In this document: one piece after another, positions 1 through 11,459 of the stretch
How the letters are laid out: each line of letters begins with the position of its first letter
Numbering within the stretch: the first letter of the stretch is position 1
Source: Toxotes chatareus
Lineage: Eukaryota; Chordata; Actinopteri; Toxotidae
Direction: 5' to 3'
NCBI GenBank assembly: GCA_016801885.1
Contig: CM028897.1
Location: 21,045,501 to 21,109,500, forward strand
Length of the DNA stretch: 64,000 nucleotides
Program-made: the position numbers and the translations under genes
Notes under the pieces: model-generated
Told to the model about the DNA's origin: nothing
The model's database searches: none
The model's input: only the letters and a program-made list of their open reading frames with translations

Positions 1-2589
1 TATAATGCAACTAGTGCAGAGATAACACTGATGACATCATTATGACATCATCAGACTTGACAAAGGTCCTCCATCAGGGAGATCATCTCAAGATGGCAAT
101 CAGCCAGAGCTCTAGAAGTTGGAAAGCGTTAGAAGCATAGTTTTTATGTTTGGAGATAAATAACTAACTGGCTAACTGGCTAACACATGTGTTTAGCTTA
201 GCATAGCTAGCCAACTGTCCAGACACTGGAGGCACTTAAATGCCAAGCACTGCATAAACTGTGTACAAGATCCAAACAGTGTTGTTACATCAACCAAGAA
301 CCCAGAACCATCAAAAAAGTGCAGTGCAAGACACACCAGTGATTCAGTGGAAATGTTTAATGCTGACATTTTGAAAGTAGTTTACCACCTTTGCGCAAAA
401 CATTGCCACTAACATGGTTGCCAATACCTTTTTGTGTAATTTGAGTGAGTGAAAATGAAAGGAAACATGAAAAGGATCAAGTGTAACAGAGGCGTGAGGT
501 TGGAATCTTCATCTGTCTCAGTCTGAGTCTGCAAAGGATGTGAGATGTTACGCTGGCCTGAGAATGAGGGAAAGACTGGTGTACTTGTTGATGCTGTGCA
601 TAGAGCAGGTGTACTCCATAATAGAGTTTGACCAGTTACTGTCCACTTATCTAGAAATCCAAATGGAGACAAGCTAAATTCTTGCAAATGATGGAGAAAC
701 TTTCTTTAAGCTCATACAAAAGGTGGGTCCTGCTTGCCTCAGATTTAATTGTGAGTTTTTGGACCTAATAGAATTCCTCAAGACAGAAATATGTTTTCCA
801 CAAACGCAAGGATGCCATTCACGATCAGATGAGGCTTCATCTTGGCCTCCAAGGCTAATATTTTGCTCAGGTTTTAAACTTATTTTAGCACTTCTTGCTG
901 CCATACACTTTTATTTACAATTTATGAGACCTGATTCCAAAGACTAGATTTGGAATAACTATTCAGTCAAAGAGTCAGTCTTGTGTTCAATGGACCTCAA
1001 ATTGATTACTCTTAGGTTTAAAGAAAAATCTAATATCAAAGGGTACTGGAAGCTAAATGATAACTGAACTGAAAGATAAATTATTTAAAGGTCTCAGTGA
1101 AAATCTTGATCTTATTATTTTTATTATGTGGTTTAGAAACAAGGAATGGGAAAAGGAATAATATTACATGCCTCTCTATAAATGTTAGTATTAGCTCTGA
1201 CCCTTCTAATATAGCCAATTATGTTATTTGTTTTTATAGTAACATGTATATATCAAATACCAAAATGGAAAATATTTAAAAATATGATGACGAGTTCTGA
1301 AAAACACTGTGTCGCAGTACGACCAGCCAGTGGATGTGGTAATTACGACAGGAACAAAGGAGGAAGTCAGGTGACGTAGTATTAGGAGCGGCAAAGCTGG
1401 TGTTAGGAGGAGGTTTAGGTTGATCGATGGATGGAGGCTGCTGTTTGTTTCCCATGGAAACCGACACTTAACGTAATTTGTTTTATCCATGACCGCCCCA
1501 CAACCTTAACTGCGTGTTTATTTATTTATTGTTACCACAACGACGAAGGTCCTCTAATCTTAATGTACTTAGTTTAACCCAAACCCAAATTTGAACCTTT
1601 TCCTAAACCAAACCGTGACACATAGTCTGTGCATTTTTTATTTGTACCATGATAACAAAGATCCAGTAGGGCCTTGCCACAGTAGGGGCACAAGAGATGA
1701 ACAAACCCATGTGGTCATCCAGGTTGGAGGACTTGTTGAAATAAGATGGAAACATAGATTTATGCCATTAAAACAAATATAACAAATATAAGCAACACTA
1801 AATAATGTTATAAATGTGGCTGCTGAAGAACAGATTCTCCACATCTGAAATGTTTCCAGTGGACATGAAACTGACTGTGAAGCAGTGCATCAGGACGCTG
1901 TTTGTTAGACCACAGCTGGATTTAACCCAAAATCAAGAAAGCTCAATCACCCTTTAATATGTCCTTATCCTGTTCATTTTCACTTATTGTTAGCACTACA
2001 GGCTGTAAAGAAATTCATATTTTATTATTATTTTTCCCATTGTAATAAAGAAGTATTTAGTTTAGAGAGTTTTAGATTGTATTAATTTGAATTAGACCTT
2101 CAAGATCAAATGGTTGAAGGAGTGTTTGGAGTCTCTGGAATGATGCTGAAAGTTCATACCACATATTTAAAGGATTAGATAGTTTAATGTTTTCTAATGG
2201 GTTTAAGGTTTCTAATGGGTTGCAATTATAGAATTTATGAACTCCCAGTAAAGCTTTCAAGTTTTATCAACAGGCTTTATTTATCTTGAAAGCACAGACA
2301 AGACAAATCCATTTTATGACTTTACATAATATTTATCCCTGCAGTAAATGGTTTCAGTTGTTGATTTTGTTTGTTCAGTTTGTTCAGTGACTGTGTTTTA
2401 TATTGAGTAATGCTCATGTGTGAATACAATGAATGATAATTTTGTCAGTTAGATTTGTGTATGTGTGGATTGCGGTGCCGAGAATAACTAATACACTGGT
2501 GGGTTAATGTGGATGGTGTCCGCTAGCAAAGCAAATGAAGAAGGAGTGGCTGCAGAGGTCTGCAAGGTGTCTGCTTCCATCTCTTAGCC
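1..2589. other. Non-coding DNA upstream of fbxl16
   Basis: AT-rich sequence without a convincing exon. A tandem 10-bp direct repeat (ATGACATCAT) occurs at 31-40 and 42-51, and a dispersed repeat copy lies at about 1310-1625. Small ORFs here have no protein-like composition. Confidence 0.5.
1310..1625 (+). repeat. Dispersed repeat family A, copy 1
   Basis: This stretch shares aggaggaagtcaggtgacg, cacaaccttaac, attgttacca and tttgaaccttttcctaaacc with a second copy at 16130-16345. The shared order of blocks shows common descent rather than chance. Confidence 0.7.
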
Positions 2590-3440
2590 TTTGTGCTAAC
2601 TAAGCTGACATGATACAACCTGACACAAGGTACCGGTCGAGATTTCTTGAAGCATCAGTGTTGTGTTTTCATTGAATCTTGGTTGGATTCCTCTGTCTGT
2701 GATTCCAGTGCCAGCAAGCAAAAAATACACACTTTCATGCCCCCATAAATGTTCAACGGGACTGAGGTCAGGTGACTGTGGAGGAAAGTGCATGACAGTC
2801 AGGACTGCCTGGTCGTCTTTGGCCATCCAGTGGTTCTCTCAAAGTTTTGAGGTGTGTTTGGGCTCATTATCATGCTGCAGTATGAATCCTTCTCCACAAA
2901 GATGCAGAGCAGAGGATTCAGCATGTCTCTGAAGAAGGGAGAGGAGCAGGAGTCCAACTCCAGAGAAGGCAGAACCAGAACCTCAGATCTGAATATTCCC
3001 ATCATGTTTCACTGTGTGTCTTCTGTTGGTCTCCTTACATTCATCCTTCTGTTCCTGCCAGAAATCTCAGGGATTCATCAGTAAACAGGACTTTTTCCAG
3101 TCATACACTGTCAAATGCTGGTATTTCTTTAGCTTACCCCAAACATTTGGTGTTGCTTCCCCTCCTGAGAAGTGGTTTAGAAAGGTCTTCTCATCCTTTG
3201 AGACCACTAGAACACATCATACTTTTGACAGTGCTTTAGCTGATTGGAGTCTTGGGTTGTTTAGCAAATTCTGTATCTGTGATGAAGTTGCTTGTCTGCT
3301 GTCAGTGAACTAAGCTTGATGTATCGATCTTCTGATCGCTTTGTTCTGCCTGATTGTGCCTTGTCCAGGTTCTTGCAAAGTGTTTCAGAGGCCCATACTA
3401 TGCCCCCTTAGAGACCTTTAGTCCAGTCAATGATGAGAAA
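2590..3440 (-). pseudogene. Decayed Tc1/mariner transposase
   Basis: Read on the - strand with frameshifts and stops, the hallmarks of a Tc1-like transposase appear in order. An N-terminal part like RSEDRYIKLSSL lies near 3330, WKKVLFTDES (first catalytic Asp) near 3100-3073, LQHDNEPKHTS (second Asp) near 2885-2850, and PQSPDLSPVEHLW (third acidic residue) near 2781-2743. The reading frame is broken many times, so no active enzyme is encoded. Terminal inverted repeats were not identified. Confidence 0.85.
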
Positions 3441-3705
3441 GTCCCTCTTTGCTTAGAATGACAAACTGACGCTCTCACTTTCACTTAGTTCTGATGACAT
3501 TTTCCCTTCATCACAGAGCTGCTTAGTGAGCAATAATCTGTTGGAAACTTGAGGCTCAGCCTTTTTAGAACAGGTGAACTCTGGCTGCCGGTTGAGTTAG
3601 TTGAATGAGCCTCTGATGAGCATCAAATCCACCTGAGTGTCATCAAGGAAATTGGATGTGGTTCAGTTGGTCAGGGAGATTCTGAGATTTAAGATTCTGC
3701 TATTT

Positions 3706-3739
3706 ATTGGTCAGCAATCAAATTTAATTGCTGACCAAT
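3706..3739. repeat. Perfect 13-bp inverted repeat (hairpin)
   Basis: ATTGGTCAGCAAT at 3706-3718 is the exact reverse complement of 3727-3739, with an 8-nt loop. It lies in non-coding DNA. Confidence 0.9.
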
Positions 3740-4732
3740 CAAATTGTTCTCAAAGTAAACCATCTCCATGACAACTGAGTAAGCTCCATCCACTGAGAAA
3801 GACCAAAAAGACAAAAAGATTCAGAAAGTGGCGTTTCAAATTATTTACCCCGTTGATAAAAGTAAGTGTATTTTGTATACTTTGGACATTTATATTATGA
3901 TGTTGCTACTTTTACCAAAGAGGGTTTCCAGCTTAATTTAGGCCTTCCCCAAAGGTTTAGTGAAAGCTTTAGAAGCTTCCAGAGCAAAAATCAAAAGTGG
4001 TTATGTCACAAAATATGAAGCCATTCTTTTTGCTTATGTTTCTCCAGTAAATCAAGTTGTCACTAGCTCACCAAATCTCAGATAAGGGCTCTGTATTGTG
4101 TGATGTTGATTTCTCTTTAGAAGGTTAACAGGTCAGAAACAGTGTTAGATGTAGCTTGCAGACAGAGCAGCGGCAGCTCAGCAGAAATGGTGATGCTGAA
4201 GTTGAGGGGTGGCTGCTCGCCTCTCAGTGCTTAATCTATACTAATATAATTTCAGGTTATTATGATGTCTCATTGCTTTGCATGGATAAGTCCAGTGGGG
4301 AAGACAGTGTTAGCATCAGATGGATTGATTCAACTGTGTGGGCCATTCTGGTCTGTTTCTAACTGTATGAGCCCTGCTGTGTCTTCACTGTCACACCGTG
4401 TCAGTGTCCTTAGAGTCTTTTCACTTTTTTCCCATCATGCATCTGTGGCACTGCTCTTGCTATGATAGGACTTCCTCAATACAGAGTGTGCAAAACTCAA
4501 ACATGTTCAAACGCTTCTTGGGAGCTGGAACCTGCAAGTTGAGCTCCATAGTTCAAGCTTGTAAGAATGTGAGGACCCAGCAGTGTGTAACTGGGACAAC
4601 AGCATTCCTTGTGAGTACCTGGTGTCCTCACTGTAATATGGATTTATAGTAAAACCAAATCAAATGTCACACACCACACTGGATTTGTTTGTTTCCATTC
4701 ATATATAGGTTTCATTAATCCGTATTGCAGTG
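3740..4732. other. Non-coding DNA, nothing recognised
   Basis: No exon, RNA gene or known repeat was recognised. The short ORFs between 4156 and 4649 lack any domain signature. Confidence 0.4.
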
Positions 4733-4950
4733 TGGTGAGGTCTGTTCGTGTGGCTGTGGCTCAGCAGGTAGTAACTGGCTGGCAGTACGATTCCCAGCTT
4801 CCATGGGACAGACGCTGAACCCCAAATTGCTCCAGATGGTCAGGTCAGCACCTTGCATGGTAGCTTGCTGTCATCAGTGTGAGGGTGTGTGTGACTGGGT
4901 GAATGAGAGGCAAATTGGACAAGTCATTGTATGTTAACTGCCCAATTAAA
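4733..4950 (+). repeat. tRNA-derived SINE-like element, copy 1
   Basis: A degraded tRNA-like head (gtggctcagcaggtag, box A-like; cgattcccag, box B-like) is followed by the body typical of a common fish SINE: gacgctgaaccccaaattgc, gcaccttgcatgg, catcagtgtgag and gtgaatgagaggcaaattgg. Part of the tRNA region appears deleted. Confidence 0.7.
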
Positions 4951-6834
4951 ACACAAACCTTAACCTAACTGGTAGACAAACTTCACTGGGAGCTACAAAC
5001 ACCATATTTCAACTCTGTTACCAAAGCTCATCCTCCGGAAGGAAATACTTGAGCTTGACAATTTTTAAAAACCATTCTACAGACTCAAACTTGGTATGTT
5101 GTGTTGATGGTCGCAGCTTCATCCATGGGGGGATGCCATAGTTTTAGAAAAGTAAAAGAAGTGCTCTGCTGATAATAGTTATCAGAAATAACTGCCATCA
5201 TTCTTCATTGCTAGCAAGTATCTTTCTGACATCTAATGTGTAGGATATGTTGCAATAAAAACGGTCTTATAACATTAGGTCATATATATACTGAGTGATT
5301 GATTTTGCAGTTATCCTGTCATGCGTCTATGTGCACTGATGCCAGGTCAACTAAATAACATTAGCTAATAACACTAGCTCCACTCTGTCTGCAGCAGGTC
5401 TTTCTGCCCTGGGAACAGCTTTCTCCTCCTGTTTGACTGGCAGTGGTTGTCCCGGTCAAAATGGCCTCTGCAAACATGATAGTCTGTGAGGCGTGGTGTA
5501 CGGACAGGGGTGTTTTCATCCATTCATCAGACAACGAGATGCAACTTCAGCACGTCCTAGAGGTAGTCTCGGATAGCTTTGAAAAGTCTTCTGCGTCATT
5601 TTGTATCCACAGTTTGGAAATGTGCAAACCACAATTTGTTTTTTAATCTTTTAGATAACAGTAAGCTATGCTTTCTGTTATCTGTAACATTCCTCCAGTC
5701 TTCCCTGGACAACTCTCTCCTGCAACAACTCACATACCACCGGATCTCAGATCAAGTCTTCTCCCGAGCCAGACTTCTATTACATGTTAGACACACATCT
5801 GTCCCTGGAGGAAACCTAATGTTGTCGGTCACTTATAACAACAACCTGAACCTGAATCAGTGGCAACAACAAGCACACTTTATGTGGACCAGTGCTCGTT
5901 TTGATTACAATGCAGCTGCCATTTGTAGCGTTCTTGCTCAACATTGTACCAATTCCAAACATTTTTGTTCCTATTAATCATTTAGATGTGAAAAGATGGG
6001 AAAATAGCCCAGATTTAAAAAAAAAAATACTGGAATTATCCTTTAAAACAAGAGGAGGTAGGAAGCAGTTCATGCCAGAAAGCAAAGAATTATTCCACTG
6101 GGGATCAAAAGATCTGGTCAAGATCGGCAAGCTATCCAGAAGTTAAATATATAGTTAGTGTGTCCTTCATCATCAGTCACTTCATGCTCTTTTGAAATCT
6201 CTCTACCCTGATTTCTTCCAAGTTGCAAGACCCAGTCCGGTGTCACTGTGTGTGTTTGCACATTGCTTGATCAGTTAGCATCCCACGGCCCCTAGAAAGC
6301 ATTGTTTCACGTTCAGCAGGCTAATTTAGGGCTGAATGTGTGCAGTTGACTGAGCAGCAGCTCCTTCCTCACCGTTTGAACAGTGTTTCCTGTATTGTAA
6401 GCTCCATGACAGATGCTGACTGCTGTCTACTGTCATTGCTCGTCTTCATTCATTTCCATGCATAGTCCGTTTTTTTTTTTTTTTTTTTTTTACACATTTT
6501 CATTTTACAAACATGTACCTGTGTGGCCTGTTATTGAAGACTGAGTTAACACTGTATTCGCTGGCGCTGATGAAGGCCACACAGCTACAGCTGCAGAATA
6601 AAACTGTCATCTCTCCCTCTTAATTATTAATACGAAGATACAAAGGACGATTATGCACCATAACGACTGAGCTCCAACTTCATTAAGTGTTCAGCTTTTC
6701 TGTAATGAAGATTCTACTGTTGCTTGTTCACTAGGTGTGTCTTGTTTTTCATGGGGTCATTATTGTCTTTTAGTTGTGTCCTATGCGTTCTAACAGAAGC
6801 CATCCCATCCATCCATCTGTCCCATTCTTGTGAG
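4951..6834. other. Non-coding DNA with short ORFs
   Basis: Holds a 132-codon ORF (5579-5977) without recognisable domains and a 22-nt T run (6470-6491). No splice-bounded coding exon was found. Confidence 0.4.
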
Positions 6835-7140
6835 TGCGATTAATTAATGACTTGATTACTGACTTGAGGGAATTTCCTCAAATTTGGCTCAAACATTCAC
6901 TTGAACTCAAAGATGACCTGATTAGATTTTGGAGGTCAAAAGTCACTGTGACCTCACAAAACGTTGTGTTGTGTTTTTGGCCATAACCCAAGAATTCGTA
7001 TCCCCATTTAGGATAAAATACACTTAATACCTTTTTATTAAAGTCCTTCAAAGTCTTCACCACACATATAAAATGATTCTTGACACACATGGATGTAAAC
7101 TGCAACCTGACTGGCTAATGGAGGCATAAAACTGCGAGGC
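6835..7140 (+). repeat. Dispersed repeat family B
   Basis: Contains phrases of a widespread fish repeat: tcaaatttggctcaaacatt, gattagattttggaggtcaa, actgtgacctcacaaaac, cttcaccacacatat and tggctaatggaggcat. Identified by recollection of the family, not by search. Confidence 0.6.
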
Positions 7141-7852
7141 AGTGATTCTGTTTTTACTACCTGTAGTATAACAGTTGATATTACACTAATGTGCATTAAA
7201 TCAAATTAACCACCAATCTAATGGAGGGTGGAGGGAAGTCTGATCTGGGGCTCACAGCTCACTATTGTCCCAGGCCCCCTGAAACTATGTCTGCAGTATG
7301 CTGTCACATTTTTTTTTTTTTAAATGCCGTTTTCATGTGAAAATGACTAGCACCCACACTAGTGTTTCCTCAGTCCACAGCTGAACAACATCAGAACAGT
7401 GTTATCTCTTCATCTTCAGTCTCTTTTCAGTCGCAAAACAACAAAACTGCACCACAGCCAACATCTGGTGAGGAATGAGACAGACGACCTCTGACAAAAT
7501 CAGCATAAATCAGGTGAATGACAACAGTTCTGCTGTGTTACTGACATTTAAACTGATCGATCACAGAGGATGTTTGAAGGGACAGAAACTGTGCTGCCAT
7601 AGAAGGCCCCCCCATCCCGACCCTCAATGGACAGCTGACGTCATCATTCTGGAAAAGCTGTGTTTACCCTGCGCGCACACACTGTGCAACACTAAGCTAC
7701 CATTTTATGATTTACACACTGTTTTGGAAAAGCTCAGTTTTTGGATTTAAAAAATAAAGAAGTAATTTTAGTCTAGACAGGTGCTGAAATGGAGAGACTT
7801 TACAAATTTAGCCAGCTCTGTGGGGACATACTCAAAATTACATAATCTGGCA

Positions 7853-7965
7853 CTGGGTGGAGCTCAGTTGGCAGAGTGCTGGGGTTATTCATTTAAGGCG
7901 TTGGTGGTTCAATCTGTAGCTTCATATCTTGAGCAAGATGCTGAACCTTAACATGTCTGTATTAG
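7853..7965 (+). repeat. tRNA-derived SINE-like element, copy 2
   Basis: A tRNA-like head has box A-like gagctcagttggcagag and box B-like ggtggttcaatctg, followed by the SINE body phrase gagcaagatgctgaacc. The tail is truncated after about 7960. It does not fold as a functional tRNA. Confidence 0.65.
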
Positions 7966-10744
7966 AAAAAAAGTGAAAATCCCAAACATCGATATCCGCT
8001 GAGCGAATGGTTTTTTGAGTTACTTGCGTTTCAGGGACAGCATGGCAGATTATGAACTGAGTCTTACCAGCAGTAAATCATGGAATTCAGATGGACTGAG
8101 GGAAGATGGAAGTGAGTGATTCATGCTGCTGTGTTTCACAGGATGTGGTGGTGCCTCTGCCTCATAACAGAGGTCTTTTGCAGTGAAACCTCACATCACT
8201 ATTTGTAGTAAGACTATGTTGGAGGGAACGTGTTGTTGTGGTCATCTTTAGCCCCAGGCTCTGTGCAATAAACACAGCGATAGTACTCTCTTCTTCAAAC
8301 ACAGTTTGTTTAGCCCAGTGAGAGCGCTGTTAGCTGATGTGACTCAGCAGGGGACACTCGCCTTCACAAAGGGGGGACGGGGCTGTTAGCTCTCAAAATA
8401 CACTCGGTTTCATTACTGGATTACAGCTATACGTGTGTGAATGTGACTGTTAAACATGTATGAGACACGTGACACACAGAAAAATACAACATTCTACATT
8501 AGAGTACAAAACTTTACAAAATAAAGTGCACTAACAAAGAAAGGCGTTACATCTGGATATGACTCAATGGGAAAACATGTATCCTCATGGATGAATGCAT
8601 TTCAAAAAAATGTAGTCAGCAGAAGCAATGGTGGACCAATTCTTATCATAAACAATCTAAGTTGTATAGTATTGTTTTGTATCTTGTATTTGCATTGTCT
8701 GCAAGCTCTATTTTCAAGTTTTTGTTGATTACTCGTTTATGAATTGATGCTATGCTGACATCATTTTTTGTATTCGTTGGTGGGGACTGATCTGATCCGT
8801 GTGCTCAGTTTTACTTTCATCTTGATAATTTAACTGCGCCGTAAGTGAATGCAAGACTCGATTTTCTTGATTTTCGTTGTATTTGGAAATGGAATGGAAA
8901 CCTGGAGCTGTAGAAAGACAGAACAGCTTGGTTTGCAGACTGTGTCGTGGTGGGGGGGGGGGGGCGTAGGATTTAGCACAGTGGTACAGTACAATTTCAC
9001 TATGCAGTATAAGAGGAACATCGACCAAGTGAAACTGCAGTCACTGTTTTTTCAAAATGTTACCATTGTACAATGTATGGCAGCCCAAAGGCCTGCTTTT
9101 CTTCTTTTGCTTTTTTTTCATGATTATATTATTTATATAAGGGTTTTATTGTGAAGAGCTGGATGACCTGTTATTGCTGCCTCTGCTGTACTTCCTCTAG
9201 CATCTCTCCGTCCCTGCCTGTCAGAAACACCACCTCGACCACATCTGTTCGCTGATAGGCCCGTTCCGACATTGCTCTGAGACGTCTGCTTTTTTGAAAT
9301 GTTTCAGAGTGCTCGCTTTAGCTGGTCTAGTTGACAATATTGCTGCATTATGTAATGGATGAATCTTGGTGATGCTACAGCAGAGTCAGAGCCAGTCTCC
9401 ATCTGCTAAGGGACTGATAACAAATACTTTGAAGTGATAAAACATAAAATGCCTGCAGATATGGTCGTTTTGAAAAGTGTGCTCACTAACTTATAGACAG
9501 TATATACATAGAAGTAGGTGCACGTGTAAATGGGGGTAGCGGGTGTTACTAGCGCAGCTGGTTGTGTCAGTGGAGTGGGACAAAGAGATGCTGTGGTGTG
9601 TGAAGCCCTATAGTCAACATGTTACATAACTGAGCGGTTTGAGCCTGTGAGCTGTCCTCTTGATGCTGCTGCTGCTGCTGCTGCTGATACAGTGAGATAA
9701 CAGAGAACAGGCTAGATGAGGCCGTGGGCCACAGCATTCATTTACACTATGATGTGTTTTCACTCGGAATGGCCAGCTCTGTTCAACGCAAATGACAAAA
9801 GAGCGGGAGCCTATCCAAACAGCATGCTGATCGCAGTCACATTTGACTCAGCTGACTGCAAACTCCTGCTCTTGCTATACAAATGAAGGATTTCTTTTTT
9901 CATCAGTGCCAAAATGTACAATTTGAAAAAAAGTGTAGGGCTATATAGATAAAACCTTTTTATACCATAGATAGGTAAATGTATTTTCTGGAAAAACAGA
10001 AGAGTGAAAGTTGATTTTTTTTAACTTTCAAAATATTAGTTTGACAGAATAATCTTAACTCAAGGTCCACTTACAAGCTTTTTTTTTTTCCCCCAGAGCT
10101 TTCAAGTGAATGGCTAAGTTGTAATGGATCTGCTATAACTGTCATCATGTGACCTAAGTATGAAAAATGATAACTGGTGGTTATTTATGGGGGAGATGGT
10201 AACCTCTCACCACTAACTGAAATTTGTTGATAAAGTTCGCTAAACAAGTGAATAAAAAACCTGATAGAACAAGTTACTTCATCACATTGATGTAAAAACA
10301 CTATAAATCAAATAGGAGCATAAATTGGTGCTGTTCATTGATTTGCAACGTTTCCTACATGTGGCCTAACACAATAAAAGAATATTAAAGGGAGATGTAG
10401 CACAATATAAACAGTCTGTGAAGTTTGTAGCTTGCTTGTTGGATGGCAGCTGTAGTCAGGTAGAATTTACGGCAGTTAGAATTGATTCCAATTGCAAAAA
10501 TAAATCATCAGCAGGACTTGTATTCAACATGAGTAGCTCTATAAAGCTAGCATCAGTTTATAGTTACACTAAATCCATTAGTTCCACCACAGGACTGTGA
10601 GGATATTTGATGTGAGCTTGACACGCACTCAGAGGGGGGGGCTGGGCTGTTCAACACTTACCAGGTCTTTACACACCCCAGACCTCGATGAAGCAGTCTT
10701 AACTGTGTTTAACAACACTCTGTGGATCTTTTCTCTTTCTCCAG
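7966..10744. other. Non-coding DNA upstream of the fbxl16 first coding exon
   Basis: No coding exon found. It includes a G run at 8951-8963 and a (CTG)n run at 9664-9685. Part of it is probably fbxl16 intron 1, since the first coding exon begins at a splice acceptor. Confidence 0.5.
9664..9685 (+). repeat. (CTG)n microsatellite
   Basis: A short run of seven uninterrupted CTG triplets, outside any recognised exon. Confidence 0.9.
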
Positions 10745-10751
10745 GTTCCCA

Positions 10752-11459
10752 ATGTTGAACATGTCCACCCCCAGCGAGCTGAAGTCTCCCTGTGTGACTC
10801 GCAACGGTATGGTGAAGCTGCCCCCCAGCCAGCCCAACGGTCTGGGCAGTGCAAGCATCACCAAGGGGACACCCGCTGCCAAGAACCGCCTGTGCCAGTC
10901 CTCCTCGGTACCCTCCATCTTGCCTCCTCCGCCGTCCTCCCTTCCCTACCACCACCACCACCACCTGGATGGTCCTGGCATGCCCCACTCGGCGGCGTCT
11001 CTCTTGGGCTCCGACCTGGAGCCCGGGAAGCCTCTGGTGGCCTTGAAGCCCTCCCTTCGCCAGCTGCCCCCCCTCACTCTACCCAAGCCCATGCTGCTGG
11101 AGCGCCAGCTTGTTCTGGATGAGAAGTTGCTCAACCGACTGCTCTGGTACTTCACCACAGGTGAAAAATGTGTGCTGGCGCAGGTATGCAAGACGTGGCG
11201 CAAGGTGCTATACCAGCCCAAGTTCTGGGAAGGTGTGACACCCATCTTGCACGCCAAGGAGCTATATACCCTGCTGCCCAGTGGGGAGAAGGAGTTTGTC
11301 AGCCTACAGGCCTTCGCTCTGCGTGGCTTCCAGTCTTTCTGCTTAGTGGGCGTGTCAGACCTGGACATTTGTGAGTTCATCGACAACTACCCACTATCCA
11401 AGAAGGGTGTCCGCTCAGTCAGTCTCAAGAGGTCCACCATCACAGATGCTGGTTTGGAG
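10752..11459 (+). CDS. fbxl16: fbxl16 coding exon 1
   Basis: The exon begins at 10745 after a polypyrimidine tract and ccag; its first 7 nt are 5' UTR. It ends GGTTTGGAG before gtgagt, in phase 0. It encodes residues 1-236: the disordered tail, the F-box-like region and the first repeat. It is GC-rich compared with the flanking introns. Confidence 0.94.

Noticed and set aside
5579..5977. 132-codon + strand ORF
   Set aside because: Low-complexity residues, no recognised domain, and no supporting splice sites or start context.
7853..7930. tRNA gene
   Set aside because: Box A- and B-like motifs are present, but no cloverleaf can be formed and the SINE body follows, so it is a tRNA-derived repeat.
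10629..11386. Long ORFs on the - strand and in other + frames over fbxl16 coding exon 1
   Set aside because: They are shadows of the GC-rich fbxl16 exon, which matches FBXL16 in the correct frame.
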